The notes: a model not told the origin generated them from the sequence alone. DNA of 64,000 bases from Thalassotalea agarivorans (GCF_030295955.1 NZ_AP027363.1:2356001-2420000), one strand, 5' to 3'; shown: positions 46,360 to 59,423, counted from the first letter of the stretch. Numbers and translations are program-made.

Positions 46360-46365
46360 TATAAT
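46360..46365 (+). promoter_or_regulatory. Candidate -10 element for the ExbD gene
   Basis: TATAAT lies 26 bases upstream of the exbD-like start, but no matching -35 is convincing. Low confidence. Confidence 0.35.
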
Positions 46366-46390
46366 ATCAGTCGATGAACTGGAGAGATTT

Positions 46391-46795
46391 ATGAGCAGAA
46401 GAAAAAAGGCCGACGAGATCCAAGAAAGTGAAGTAGATATGACACCGATGCTAGACATCGTTTTCATTCTATTGATTTTCTTTATCGTAACTACCTCGTT
46501 CGTGAAAGAGGAAGGTTTAGAGATTAACCGCCCGAAAGCGGAAAATAATCCTAATCCACCTAAAACACCAGTAATTGGTATTAAAATTACGGATAACGGC
46601 CAAGTAGTTTTCAACAACAAGCTTGTTGATATTGAGCGTTTACCTGCTCGTATAGAAAACTTCTTAGCAAACACGCCAACAACTTCAGCAGTTATTATCC
46701 CAGAAGATAATGCTGTATATGAAGACGTTGTAGCGGTTATCGACCAAGTAAAACAGTTTAACGAATTAACGGTTTCTATCGGTAAAGCGAAATAA
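46391..46795 (+). CDS. ExbD/TolR family proton-channel protein
   Basis: This 134-residue inner-membrane protein has one transmembrane span (LDIVFILLIFFIVTTSFV) preceded by the family DMTPMLD motif, whose Asp couples proton flow with an ExbB/TolQ partner and TonB/TolA. The remainder is the periplasmic domain. It stands alone: no exbB, tolQ or tonB lies adjacent in the window, so partners are encoded elsewhere. A strong GGAGAG ribosome site supports the start. Confidence 0.9.
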   Translation: MSRRKKADEIQESEVDMTPMLDIVFILLIFFIVTTSFVKEEGLEINRPKAENNPNPPKTPVIGIKITDNGQVVFNNKLVDIERLPARIENFLANTPTTSAVIIPEDNAVYEDVVAVIDQVKQFNELTVSIGKAK

Positions 46796-46810
46796 CAAAT
46801 CATACTTGAC

Positions 46811-46837
46811 AAAAAAAGCGCCTGTTGGCGCTTTTTT
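46811..46837 (+). terminator. Terminator after the ExbD gene
   Basis: AAAAAAAGCGCC pairs with GGCGCTTTTTTT around TGTT. Strong on the plus strand and also usable on the minus strand. Confidence 0.85.
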
Positions 46838-46866
46838 TGTTTTTAAAGACGGTCTACACTGATTCT

Positions 46867-47097
46867 ATGAAAATATTAAAAACCTGTTTAGCACTTAGCG
46901 CTTTGCTTTTAGCCAGTTGCACTACACAATATTCAAGCCCTGTATCTGATGGTGCAAGCAGCGATCAATGCAGTGAGGTTGCACGTTTTTGCCGTGAAAA
47001 GAATGTCGGTATCTATGATGAGTGGTATCGAGAAAACGGTGAGAAGAGCTGCGTATGCCATCAAAATGTAGACAATCCAGAACCAGTTAGGAAATAA
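46867..47097 (+). CDS. Small cysteine-rich lipoprotein
   Basis: The 76-residue product has a lipoprotein signal (LALSALLLAS then Cys18), and a short mature part with four more cysteines (35, 42, 62, 64), suggesting two disulfides or metal binding. ATG 46867 was chosen because upstream in-frame residues are not signal-like and lie next to the terminator. Function unknown. It lies immediately after the ExbD terminator, with no other linked gene on this strand. Confidence 0.7.
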   Translation: MKILKTCLALSALLLASCTTQYSSPVSDGASSDQCSEVARFCREKNVGIYDEWYRENGEKSCVCHQNVDNPEPVRK

Positions 47098-47157
47098 AGA
47101 ACTTAACCCAATACTTCTTTTACTAGTGGCTTATTCGAGGCATAACTTTTTAATGGG

Positions 47158-47322
47158 TTAATGTTTAGGTTTCTTTTTACCGTAATTAAAAATTCCTACC
47201 CAAAAGCCTAGTTCAAAAATAGCACCCAATATCAGAAAAAAACCACCACCTATTGCAAAGCCACGGGTGTAACAAATTAGAGCTAAAATAATTAAAGTAA
47301 GTAATATTAAAAAACGTTTCAT
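47158..47322 (-). CDS. Small two-span membrane protein, 54 residues
   Basis: An ATG at 47322 with an AGG ribosome-site core opens a 54-residue frame. It has two hydrophobic segments (FLILLTLIILALICY, then GGGFFLILGAIFELGFWVGIF) separated by TRGFAI, and a basic tail (NYGKKKPKH). This is a typical small inner-membrane protein. No family recognised. It lies between the lipoprotein and a marC gene, on the marC side's strand. Confidence 0.6.
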   Translation of the reverse strand: MKRFLILLTLIILALICYTRGFAIGGGFFLILGAIFELGFWVGIFNYGKKKPKH

Positions 47323-47401
47323 AATGCCTACTCGCTACTGTTTTTAGCTATTAAAGCTCAAGCAAGCTTAAAAGTAAAAAATCAAATGTTACAGCATTTT
47401 G

Positions 47402-48022
47402 CTAGCTATTGGCCGAAGCAACAATAGCCATTGTGCCAGCAATAAACATTTGCGTGCCGATAACCGCAAGTATTAAGCCCATGAGTCGAGTAACGATACT
47501 TAGTCCGCTTGTACCAATAACCGACAATATTCTCCCGCTAAAAACAAAGCAAGCGAAAGTAACTAGACACAAAAAGGCAAATACAGATAGCGTAATTAAA
47601 ATACCCGAAAAGCCGCCTGATGCGGAGTAATTCATCGCTGTTGCTATAGTGCCAGGGCCGGCAAGTAAAGGAACCGCTAAAGGCGAAACAGCGACATCTG
47701 ATTCATCATCGCCTTGTGCCGAATGTAACTTAGAGCCATGGCCATTTAGCATATGATAACCGACAATAAACACCAAAATACCACCGGTTATTCGCAGTGC
47801 ATCTATGGTAATGCCAAACAAATGAAAAATAGCTTTACCAAGCACAGAGAAGGCGACAATAATCAAGAATGTGATAAGTAGTGCTTTAGCTGCAATTTGC
47901 TTTTGTTCGCTTTTAGGTTTATTAACTACCAAACCAGCAAACGCCGCAGTATTAGCGATAGGATTCATTATCGCAAAGAAGCCAAGAAATACTGTAACTA
48001 ACTGCGTTATCATTTCATTCAT
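47402..48022 (-). CDS. MarC family integral membrane protein
   Basis: The 206-residue protein has about six transmembrane helices and MarC/SNG1 signatures: FFAIMNPIANTAAFAGL near the start, the glycine-rich PLAVPLLAGPGTIATAM in the middle, and the C-terminal VTRLMGLILAVIGTQMFIAG. Despite the old name, MarC is not required for multiple antibiotic resistance in E. coli; the transport role is unresolved. A second paralogue lies 60 bases upstream on the same strand. Confidence 0.9.
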   Translation of the reverse strand: MNEMITQLVTVFLGFFAIMNPIANTAAFAGLVVNKPKSEQKQIAAKALLITFLIIVAFSVLGKAIFHLFGITIDALRITGGILVFIVGYHMLNGHGSKLHSAQGDDESDVAVSPLAVPLLAGPGTIATAMNYSASGGFSGILITLSVFAFLCLVTFACFVFSGRILSVIGTSGLSIVTRLMGLILAVIGTQMFIAGTMAIVASANS

Positions 48023-48082
48023 ACTTACTGTTCTCGCTTAAATAATTACTGTTAATAGCGCCAGATTAAAGAACTGCCCCAA

Positions 48083-48703
48083 CTACAAGGCATAATAAAT
48101 CTTTAACCCTTCTAATACGTTAGCCGTTGCAACCGATGCTAGTATAAGCCCCATTACACGGCTTACAACGCTAGCACCGCTGTTACCGATAAACTTATGT
48201 ATCCATGTAGCACATAACATCAACACTAGAGCAAGTCCCAATACAGCTAACAATGTAAGAGTCACTTGAGTTTGTTCCAACAGCGTATACTTAGCATTTT
48301 CTGTCATCAATACTGCGGCCAACATAGCACCTGGGCTTGCGATCGAAGGTATGGCCAATGGGAAAATAGCTGTTTCTTTAACATTGTTGAGCATTTTAAT
48401 CTCTTCTTCAGGCTTACTTTCGCCAAAGATCATGCTAAATGCGAACATAAAGAGAATAATGCCACCAGCGGTTTGAAACGCTGATAGTGGTATATCCATA
48501 GCAGTTAGAATTAATTCACCAGCGATTACAAAAAACAATAACACCGCAGCTGCAACTATGGTGGCTATGAATGCAATTTTACGTTTATCGTGACCTTCAT
48601 AACCATTTGTTGTTGCAATAAATACCGGTACGGTACCGATAGGATCTATTACTGCAAAGAAGAAAATAAAGGTAGCTAAGTAATCAATCACAACACTCTC
48701 CAT
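48083..48703 (-). CDS. MarC family integral membrane protein (second copy)
   Basis: The 206-residue paralogue also has about six spans and the matching blocks FFFAVIDPIGTVPVFIA, IFPLAIPSIASPGAMLAAVLM and VVSRVMGLILASVATANVLEG. The two copies differ in many positions, so the duplication is old rather than recent. The central motif PLAIPSIASPGA differs from the usual PLA.P.LAGPG of MarC. The ribosome site is GAGAGT. The pair is probably one transcription unit. Confidence 0.9.
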   Translation of the reverse strand: MESVVIDYLATFIFFFAVIDPIGTVPVFIATTNGYEGHDKRKIAFIATIVAAAVLLFFVIAGELILTAMDIPLSAFQTAGGIILFMFAFSMIFGESKPEEEIKMLNNVKETAIFPLAIPSIASPGAMLAAVLMTENAKYTLLEQTQVTLTLLAVLGLALVLMLCATWIHKFIGNSGASVVSRVMGLILASVATANVLEGLKIYYAL

Positions 48704-48868
48704 ACATCATTTACGTAGCTCTAATGCCGCAAAGTGGTGTCGTCACCTAACATTGGCTAACGTTTTATTGTTGTACATTGATTACATAATACGCAAAGTA
48801 TTGAAGGATTGGCAATTATTGGGGGTTGGCTTGTGGCTTCGTGCTGCGTGTATAAAATCTGCGTTTCT

Positions 48869-48978
48869 ATTTTAGCTACGTGCCTCGAGCTGTGTGCTGT
48901 GTGTAAAAAGACTCCACGTTCCTATTTTAGCTGCGTGCTTCGAGCTGTGTGCTGTGTGTAAAAAGACTCCACGTTCCT
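48869..48978 (+). repeat. Tandem 55-bp direct repeat
   Basis: Positions 48869-48923 and 48924-48978 are head-to-tail copies with two differences (unit begins ATTTTAGCT and ends CGTTCCT). They lie between the marC pair and the rRNA operon, outside any gene. They carry the word shared with the 12-kb element. Confidence 0.9.
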
Positions 48979-49179
48979 TGTTCCCTTAAGCAACGCGCAC
49001 CTAAAAAGCTGTAGATCCCGTATCATAGTAAGGGATGACGATGTAAGAACTAGCTATAGGCTATTAGCTTTATGCGATAAGTAAAAACGATTCATACTTC
49101 GAGCTTCGTGCTGTGTGTAAAAAGACTCCACGTTCCTTGTTCCCTTAAGCAACGCGCACCTATAAAGCTGGAGATCCCG
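48949..49179 (+). repeat. Longer direct repeat, copies 159 bp apart
   Basis: Bases 48949-49020 recur at 49108-49179 with two mismatches over 72 bases. The copies carry TTCCCTTAAGCAACGCGC and end in AGATCCCG. Each is followed by an inverted GGGATGAC partner, giving a hairpin (for example CCCGTG at 49176-49181 with CACGGG at 49191-49196). These are members of a dispersed intergenic family that also occurs near 12.0 kb in inverted orientation. Confidence 0.88.
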
Positions 49180-49249
49180 TGTAACGACATCACGGGATGA
49201 CGATGCTTTTTTCGTCCCATGTACTGAGTAGACATCCTAAAATTATTCC

Positions 49250-49280
49250 AAAAAAAAAAGCCTGACGTAAGTCAGGCTTT
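49250..49280 (-). terminator. Distal terminator of the rRNA region
   Basis: On the minus strand AAAAGCCTGAC-TTAC-GTCAGGCTTTT is followed by a long T run (complement of 49250-49260). It is the second terminator after 5S, about 190 bases beyond the first. Confidence 0.85.
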
Positions 49281-49467
49281 TCTTAGGAATAAAAGCTTAG
49301 CTCAGGTCCAGGGTAAGCCAGAGGCTAACCCGCTTATATGGCCATGGATGGTCGGTATACCTAAACTGCAGGAGCAAGTTTAGGTGCTAGGGCAAACATA
49401 AAATTGTTTATCTTTACGAAAACCTGAAAAGCCCTACTCGAGAGTACGGACATGCAAGCGCTAATAA
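49281..49467 (-). other. Structured segment between the two rRNA terminators
   Basis: It contains a CCTAAAC/GTTTAGG stem (49361-49384) and a GGGTAAGCC/GGCTAACCC arm with one mismatch (49311-49331). It could be an independent small RNA, read-through tail, or relic. A 30-codon minus-strand frame beginning at the ATG near 49454 has no recognisable features and is not annotated as a gene. Confidence 0.45.
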
Positions 49468-49496
49468 CAAAAAAGCCCGCTCAATGAGCGGGCTTT
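49468..49496 (-). terminator. First terminator of the rRNA operon
   Basis: AAAGCCCGCTC pairs with GAGCGGGCTTT around AAT; read on the minus strand it is followed by TTTTTTG. It lies 15 bases past the 3' end of 5S rRNA. Confidence 0.85.
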
Positions 49497-49510
49497 CTCT
49501 TAATTAGAAG

Positions 49511-49626
49511 CTTAGCGATGTCCTACTCTCACATGGGACCTCCCACACTACCATCGGCGCTGCTGCATTTCACTTCTGAGTTCGGCATGGGATCAGGTGG
49601 TTCTACAGTGCTATTGTCGCTAAGCA
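49511..49626 (-). rRNA. rrf: 5S ribosomal RNA
   Basis: On the minus strand the 116-base segment begins and ends with complementary GCTTAGCG/CGCTAAGC and contains the 5S core CCCATGCCGAACTCAGAAGT and GCGCCGATGGTAGTGTGGG. It is the last gene of the operon. Ends are set from the terminal stem. Confidence 0.97.
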
Positions 49627-49718
49627 AAAACTTGTTAACTTGGAAAGCGTCTACTAATACTCAATTCTTATCGATTCAATCAATCTTCATACAAGGCCTA
49701 AATCATTTAGGTGTTGTA

Positions 49719-52602
<2,884 letters not shown>

Positions 52603-52921
52603 ATACAACCCTAAATAATCTAGGATGTATGCGGACTGATTGCGCTCATAATGAGCTTCTTGAGTAAGAATTTTGAGAACGTCTTAATAAATTAAAACGT
52701 TTTCTGATAAGTCGTTAAACTTATCGTGATACATAACAAGGAAGATTATGTATCTGTTGGTATTTATAGCGCGACACTATAAACACCGGGTATTAATATC
52801 AGCTTTCCAAATTGTTAAAGAGCATGTTTCTTAAAGAAACTAAATCTAAATAGTCGCTCAGTTTGTTGAACTGGCCATTTAGATTTAATTTCTAGCGTAA
52901 GAGTTATCAAGGGCGCCTAAT
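52603..52921 (-). other. tRNA-Ala to 23S spacer
   Basis: About 320 bases without a tRNA. It holds a 23S processing flank near 52603-52625, a boxA element, and AT-rich hairpins (for example AATCTAAATGGCC near 52870-52885 mirrored by AAATCTAAATAGT near 52842). No Ile or Glu tRNA is present. Confidence 0.7.
52811..52824 (-). promoter_or_regulatory. boxA antitermination element before 23S
   Basis: Minus-strand TGCTCTTTAACAAT matches the rRNA boxA consensus that recruits the Nus complex. It lies in the spacer just upstream of 23S, as in E. coli. Confidence 0.8.
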
Positions 52922-52997
52922 TGGTGGAGCTAAGCAGGATCGAACTGCTGACCTCCTGCGTGCAAGGCAGGCGCTCTCCCAGCTGAGCTATAGCCCC
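52922..52997 (-). tRNA. tRNA-Ala (anticodon TGC)
   Basis: A 76-base cloverleaf on the minus strand: acceptor GGGGCTA pairing with TAGCTCC, D arm AGCTCAGCTGGGAGAGC, anticodon stem CCTGC/GCAGG with the loop CTTGCAC (anticodon TGC), T arm CAGTTCGATCCTG, and an encoded 3' CCA. It is the only tRNA in the 16S-23S spacer. tRNA-Ile, commonly paired with it in spacers of other bacteria, is absent. Confidence 0.98.
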
Positions 52998-53018
52998 AGT
53001 CAGGCTTCTCTTACATGC

Positions 53019-53039
53019 GTTATCAAAGCAATTTGTGTG
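53019..53039 (-). other. 3' half of the 16S RNase III processing stem
   Basis: GTTATCAAAGCAATTTGTGTG here is complementary, with one bulged base, to 54845-54864 on the other side of 16S. In the transcript the two pair to form the stalk cut by RNase III. Confidence 0.75.
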
Positions 53040-53124
53040 AACACTCTTGGTACATGGATGTACCTGTGTCGATTTAACACGGATGTTATATTATCGACCG
53101 ATAATGTTGTTTCACCTTTCAAGA

Positions 53125-54667
<1,543 letters not shown>

Positions 54668-54949
54668 AAATCGTTTGTGTATCGATAAATCGATACGATG
54701 CTCAATGAATATTAATCGTCTCCGCTTTTAAAAAAAGCAGAAGCAAAAAACTGACAAAAGCGCCTAATCAATAAAATATCGATTTAGACTTTGTGTCACT
54801 CACTGAGTTAATTATTTGGTAAAACCAACATTAACGTGAGTGCCCACACAAATTGCTTGATAACTATTTGTTAAAGAACGATTCTTGCGAATCTCACCGA
54901 ATATCTCATTCGTATTCGGCGTGTGCTCTACCGTTGAGAGCGGATGCGC

Positions 54950-54977
54950 ATTTTACGCGTCCCTGTTTTGATGTCAA
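54950..54977 (-). promoter_or_regulatory. rRNA operon promoter, proximal
   Basis: On the minus strand TTGACA (54977-54972), 16 bases, TAAAAT (54955-54950), followed by a GC-rich GCGCATCC discriminator typical of growth-rate-controlled rRNA promoters. Confidence 0.8.
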
Positions 54978-55145
54978 CCTTTTTCACAAAAAAACTTTAA
55001 TTTATTTTGTGAGGTTTTGTTAACTGCTTAGTAACCATATTTGCTTACTAAACTTATCAAAACCGACCTTTCGTCATCCTGACTCGGCCTAATAAGTATT
55101 TCCTATACAAAACCTTCTTGGCTTGTCCCCGAGAAGTGGATGCGC

Positions 55146-55173
55146 ATTTTAGGGATTTTTTAGGTCAATGCAA
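55146..55173 (-). promoter_or_regulatory. rRNA operon promoter, distal
   Basis: On the minus strand TTGCAT (55173-55168), 16 bases, TAAAAT (55151-55146), then the same GCGCATCC stretch as the proximal promoter. The shared 14-base TAAAATGCGCATCC block suggests duplicated promoters about 196 bases apart. Confidence 0.65.
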
Positions 55174-55257
55174 CCCCTTTTTTAAAGTTTTGGTTTGTTC
55201 GCTCAAAATATAAACAAAACCATTAAAATTCTCGAAAGAGCATAAAGTATAGACAAC

Positions 55258-55283
55258 AAAAAAGGAGCTTGCGCTCCTTTTTT
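55258..55283. terminator. Terminator after pssA
   Basis: AAAAAAGGAGC pairs with GCTCCTTTTTT around TTGC, with T runs on both strands. On the minus strand it ends pssA just before the rRNA promoters. Confidence 0.85.
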
Positions 55284-55307
55284 AAGAAATCGGTGATTAA
55301 GTATAGA

Positions 55308-56153
55308 TTAACTGTCGTCTTTACTCGCTTTATCGGTACTTTCTTCCGATTTCACCTTTTTTTGTTCAGCGACATCTTCCAATGTGAAGTCTGCATCTTC
55401 ATCGTCGCCAACAACGTGCTCTAGTTTCAAAGACTCTACCGTTCTTAGTGTCGTAATAGGACCAGACAGTGCATACAATGCAAACACACCTAACAATAAT
55501 TCAGCCGGACTTGATGCTACTACTACAAATACCAACACGATAATTAGCAATACTAGAAAATTGACTTTACCTTTCCAGTCAACCTCTTTAAAACTGTTGT
55601 ACCTAAAATTACTAACCATCAGTAGCCCGGTAATGATTGTAATAACCCCCATTACAATGCCGTAGTCATGACCATTAATACCATTTTCTGTACCTGTCCA
55701 AACGATACTTGCAATTACAGCCGCCGCAGCTGGGCTAGCAAGGCCTTGAAAGAATCGTTTATCAGCTACACCAACTTGAGTATTGAATCGTGCTAAACGC
55801 AGCGCAGCACCCGCTACAAATACAAACGCGGCCAACCAACCAAATTTGCCTAAATCGTTCAAAGCCCAATTGTATGCAACGAGTCCCGGCGCAATTCCGA
55901 ATGAGACCATATCGGCCATAGAATCATATTCTGCACCAAATTCACTCTGTGTATTTGTCATACGTGCAACACGGCCGTCTAAGCCGTCAAAAATCATTGC
56001 AATAAATATCGCAATAGCGGCTAACTCAAATTTTCCATTCATTGAAGAGACAACGGCATAAAAACCAGAGAATAACCCAGCCGTTGTTAGTACATTAGGT
56101 AGTAAATAGATGCCTCTATTTGGTGTTGAACTACCTGATTTGTTGTCTGACAT
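55308..56153 (-). CDS. pssA: CDP-diacylglycerol-serine O-phosphatidyltransferase
   Basis: It makes phosphatidylserine, the precursor of phosphatidylethanolamine, in the inner membrane. The 281-residue product (start at ATG 56153, MSDNKSG; upstream in-frame residues have no family support) has the CDP-alcohol transferase motif DGLDGRVAR followed at the right spacing by GAEYDSMAD. Around it are several transmembrane segments (for example LTTAGLFSGFYAVV and LLMVSNFRYNS) and a charged C-terminal tail (VKSEESTDKASKDDS). It is the polytopic (Bacillus-like) PssA type, unlike the peripheral E. coli enzyme. Confidence 0.92.
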   Translation of the reverse strand: MSDNKSGSSTPNRGIYLLPNVLTTAGLFSGFYAVVSSMNGKFELAAIAIFIAMIFDGLDGRVARMTNTQSEFGAEYDSMADMVSFGIAPGLVAYNWALNDLGKFGWLAAFVFVAGAALRLARFNTQVGVADKRFFQGLASPAAAAVIASIVWTGTENGINGHDYGIVMGVITIITGLLMVSNFRYNSFKEVDWKGKVNFLVLLIIVLVFVVVASSPAELLLGVFALYALSGPITTLRTVESLKLEHVVGDDEDADFTLEDVAEQKKVKSEESTDKASKDDS

Positions 56154-56372
56154 AGTAAAACCATTATTTTTGTCATTGTTTAACTGCGCACAATTTAACA
56201 TAAAATTGCTTACAGATCCCAATATAAACTTAGCGACCTAGCGGCTGCAAACTCAAAATAATTTGTAAAGCCATAGCTAGCTTGTTATAAACGTATCATA
56301 AGAAAAGGTATTGCAAACAAAAGGATAATTCTTTTTGTACGCTTTTCATAAATATAACAATAAGGATAAATA

Positions 56373-56780
56373 ATGCGTTTGTTAATTATAGCGTCTGCAT
56401 GCGCACTTTGGGTCTCACCGGCATTTAGCGCAGATAAATTGATTTATCGTTGGGTGGACAATAACAATGTTGTGCATTACAGCGAGCAACAACCTGATCA
56501 CAATAACTACACCACCATTAAAGTAGCCGATACTAATAGCGCTCCGAAACAAACTCAATCAGCAAGCGAACTTGCACAAGAGCAAGCTAAAAAAGCGGAC
56601 GAAAACGACAAAGCATTTAGCAAAGAGTTATGTGAAACGGCACAAACCAATTTGAAAACGCTCACAAGTTTCGACCATATTCGTATTCAAGAAGACGGTA
56701 AATCTAGGACATTAACGCCCGAAGAAGTTGAAACTCAGATAGCGAAAAACAAGAAACAAATTTCCGCCTATTGTGATTAA
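56373..56780 (+). CDS. DUF4124 domain secreted protein
   Basis: The 135-residue protein has a signal peptide (LLIIASACALWVSPAFSA, cleavage near residue 20) and a DUF4124 N-terminal domain (LIYRWVDNNNVVHYSEQQP). A Gln/Ala-rich linker and a C-terminal helical part with two Cys follow. DUF4124 occurs in many gammaproteobacterial periplasmic proteins of unknown role. It is monocistronic, with a strong terminator directly after the stop. Confidence 0.85.
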   Translation: MRLLIIASACALWVSPAFSADKLIYRWVDNNNVVHYSEQQPDHNNYTTIKVADTNSAPKQTQSASELAQEQAKKADENDKAFSKELCETAQTNLKTLTSFDHIRIQEDGKSRTLTPEEVETQIAKNKKQISAYCD

Positions 56781-56806
56781 AAAAAGGCTGCATTGCAGCC
56801 TTTTTT
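56779..56806. terminator. Bidirectional terminator between the DUF4124 gene and clpB
   Basis: AAAAAAGGCTGC pairs with GCAGCCTTTTTT around ATT between convergent genes. It ends both transcripts. Confidence 0.88.
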
Positions 56807-56808
56807 AT

Positions 56809-59379
56809 TTAATTAAACGCTAACTCTCCATTAGCAGCACTCACCTCGATAACATCCCCATTATCATATTGCCCTTGCAGTATGAGCTGAGCCAATGGAT
56901 TTTCCAACTTATGTTGTATCGCCCTGTTAAGGGGTCTCGCGCCATAAACGGGATCGAATCCGGCTTGCGACAATAACGTTAATGCATCATCGTTAATCGA
57001 CAATGACAAACCGCTACTTTCAATACGTTTAGCTAATTTTGCGACTTGAATTTCAGCAATAGCTTTAATCTGATTGGCAGCAAGCGAATGAAATACCACA
57101 CTCTCATCTATCCTATTGATAAATTCGGGTTTGAAGAAATTGCCCACTTCTGCCATAACGCCTTCACGCATTAATTCGTATTCGCCGCTACCATCAAACT
57201 GCTGGATAACCTGAGAGCCTATGTTGGAGGTCATAATAATAACCGTATTTTTGAAATCTACAGTTCGACCTTGACCGTCGGTCAACCTGCCATCATCTAA
57301 TACCTGTAAAAGAATATTGAATACATCAGGATGCGCTTTCTCTACTTCATCTAATAAGACAACCGAATAAGGTTTTCTTCTGACCGCTTCAGTTAAATAA
57401 CCGCCTTCCTCATAGCCAACATAGCCAGGAGGTGCACCAACTAATCTAGCAACAGAATGTTTCTCCATAAACTCACTCATGTCGATGCGTATTAATTCAT
57501 CTTCGGAGTCAAACATAAAGTTTGCCAGTGCTTTGGTTAATTCCGTTTTACCAACACCCGTTGGTCCTAGGAAAAGAAAAGAACCAATAGGTTGGTTGGG
57601 ATCGCTTAAACCAGCTCTAGAGCGTCTAATCGCATTGGCGATAGCGGTGACAGCTTGCGCTTGTCCGATAACGCGTTGATGAAGTTCTGACTCCATATTA
57701 AGTAACTTATCACGTTCCTCTTCTAGCATTTTTGCAACAGGTATCCCTGTTGCTTTGCTGAGTACCTCGGCAATTTCGGCATCAGTTACTTTGTTCTTCA
57801 GCAAGCTGGTTTCTTGTGTTTCGTTTTCAGACGCTAGTGCTAGCTGTTGCTCTAGTTCTGGTATAACACCATGTTTAAGCTTGGCTGCTTGTTCAAAATC
57901 GTTATTACGCGTTGCTACTTCTAGTTCATAGCGGCTGCGCTCTAATGATTCTTTAATGCCATGTGTGCCGTGTAAAGCCGCTTTTTCACTTTTCCAAATC
58001 GCTTCTAACTGATCAAATTTCTCTTGTTGCTTTGCGATATCAGATGAAATGTCTGTTAGCCGCTTTTTAGAGGCATTGTCACTTTCCTGCTCCAACGCCT
58101 TTTGTTCAAGTTTCAATTGGATAAGTTTTCTCTCTAACCTGTCTAAATCTTCAGGTTTTGAGTCCATTTGCAAACGAATACTAGAAGCAGCTTCATCAAT
58201 CAAATCAATGGCTTTATCCGGTAGTTGGCGATCACTAATATATCTGTGCGACAAAGTGGCAGCAGCTACGATAGCAGGATCAGTAATATCTACCGAATGA
58301 TGTAGCTCATAGCGCTCTTTTAAACCGCGCAAAATGGCGATGGTATCTTCTACACTTGGCTCTTCGATAAGGACTTTTTGAAAACGACGTTCTAATGCAG
58401 CATCTTTTTCGATGTATTGACGATATTCGTCCAAAGTCGTTGCGCCAACGCAATGCAATTCACCTCGGGCTAATGCTGGTTTAAGCATATTACCGGCGTC
58501 CATAGCGCCGTCAGTTTTACCGGCACCGACCATAGTATGTAATTCGTCTATGAATAAAATGACTTGCCCTTCTAATTTTGCCAGTTCATTCAACACAGCT
58601 TTTAATCGCTCTTCAAATTCACCGCGATACTTAGCGCCAGCAACCAGTGCGCCCATATCTAAAGACAAAACTCGTTTATCCTTTAAACCTTCTGGTACTT
58701 CATTTTCAACAATACGTTGTGCCAACCCTTCAGCAATAGCTGTCTTACCAACACCTGGCTGACCAATTAATACTGGATTATTTTTTGTTCTGCGCTGCAG
58801 AACCTGAATGGTGCGGCGGATTTCATCGTCACGGCCAATGACAGGATCCAATTTACCCTGCTCGGCTCGTTCAGTCAGATCAACTGTGTATTTGTTAAGC
58901 GCCTGCCTAACATCCTCTGCGTTTTGATCATCCACCGTTTGACCTCCTCGAACACTTTCTATTGCAGCTTGCACTTTTGCCGCATCTGCTCCCAACGTTT
59001 TTAAAAGTTGACCAAGTTTGGACTTATCTTGAATTGCTGCCAAAACAAAAAGCTCGGAAGAAATAAACTTATCACCAAATTTTTGAGCAAATTTGTCACA
59101 CAGGTTCAACAACGTGGCTAGTTGAGAAGATACTTGTACGTCTCCACCGCTGCCAGACACTTGCGGCATATCGGCAATGGCACGTTTAACTTCTTGTTTG
59201 AGCGTATTGGTGTTCACACCTGCGGTCGCTAGAATTGGCACGATAGTGCCACCTTGTTGGTTGATCAAGGCAAGCATTAAATGCAACGGCTCTATAAATT
59301 GATGGTCTTTGCCTAGCGCGATTGATTGCGCATCCGCAAGGGCATTTTGAAATGATTGGGTGAATTTATCTATTCGCAT
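56809..59379 (-). CDS. clpB: ATP-dependent disaggregase ClpB
   Basis: This hexameric AAA+ chaperone extracts proteins from aggregates together with DnaK. The 856-residue product has the N-domain ([20 protein letters not shown]), NBD1 Walker A GQPGVGKT, the coiled-coil middle domain (about 400-520), NBD2 Walker A GPTGVGKT and [23 protein letters not shown] 59379 was chosen because an AGGAG ribosome site precedes it by five bases and the family begins MR(I/L)D. An upstream ATG would add a nonconserved MAIGVV. A sigma-32-like promoter is seen just upstream, in the gap to pgeF. Confidence 0.97.
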   Translation of the reverse strand: MRIDKFTQSFQNALADAQSIALGKDHQFIEPLHLMLALINQQGGTIVPILATAGVNTNTLKQEVKRAIADMPQVSGSGGDVQVSSQLATLLNLCDKFAQKFGDKFISSELFVLAAIQDKSKLGQLLKTLGADAAKVQAAIESVRGGQTVDDQNAEDVRQALNKYTVDLTERAEQGKLDPVIGRDDEIRRTIQVLQRRTKNNPVLIGQPGVGKTAIAEGLAQRIVENEVPEGLKDKRVLSLDMGALVAGAKYRGEFEERLKAVLNELAKLEGQVILFIDELHTMVGAGKTDGAMDAGNMLKPALARGELHCVGATTLDEYRQYIEKDAALERRFQKVLIEEPSVEDTIAILRGLKERYELHHSVDITDPAIVAAATLSHRYISDRQLPDKAIDLIDEAASSIRLQMDSKPEDLDRLERKLIQLKLEQKALEQESDNASKKRLTDISSDIAKQQEKFDQLEAIWKSEKAALHGTHGIKESLERSRYELEVATRNNDFEQAAKLKHGVIPELEQQLALASENETQETSLLKNKVTDAEIAEVLSKATGIPVAKMLEEERDKLLNMESELHQRVIGQAQAVTAIANAIRRSRAGLSDPNQPIGSFLFLGPTGVGKTELTKALANFMFDSEDELIRIDMSEFMEKHSVARLVGAPPGYVGYEEGGYLTEAVRRKPYSVVLLDEVEKAHPDVFNILLQVLDDGRLTDGQGRTVDFKNTVIIMTSNIGSQVIQQFDGSGEYELMREGVMAEVGNFFKPEFINRIDESVVFHSLAANQIKAIAEIQVAKLAKRIESSGLSLSINDDALTLLSQAGFDPVYGARPLNRAIQHKLENPLAQLILQGQYDNGDVIEVSAANGELAFN

Positions 59380-59423
59380 TACTACTCCTATTGCCATATT
59401 ACTGGTCTTACGTTTACTAAATA

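Larger units (their letters stand above)
54668..55256 (-). promoter_or_regulatory. rRNA operon leader and promoter region
   Basis: About 590 bases without a gene. It contains the 5' half of the 16S processing stem (54845-54864), a boxA (CGTTCTTTAACAAATA, 54865-54880), promoter P1 (54950-54977), promoter P2 (55146-55173), an AT-rich stretch upstream of P1 (54985-55015) that may act as an UP element, and little else. Confidence 0.75.

Noticed and set aside
48840-49200. CRISPR-like array
   Set aside because: Repeats are 55-72 bases, irregularly spaced and mostly head-to-tail without unique spacers of uniform size; no cas genes nearby.
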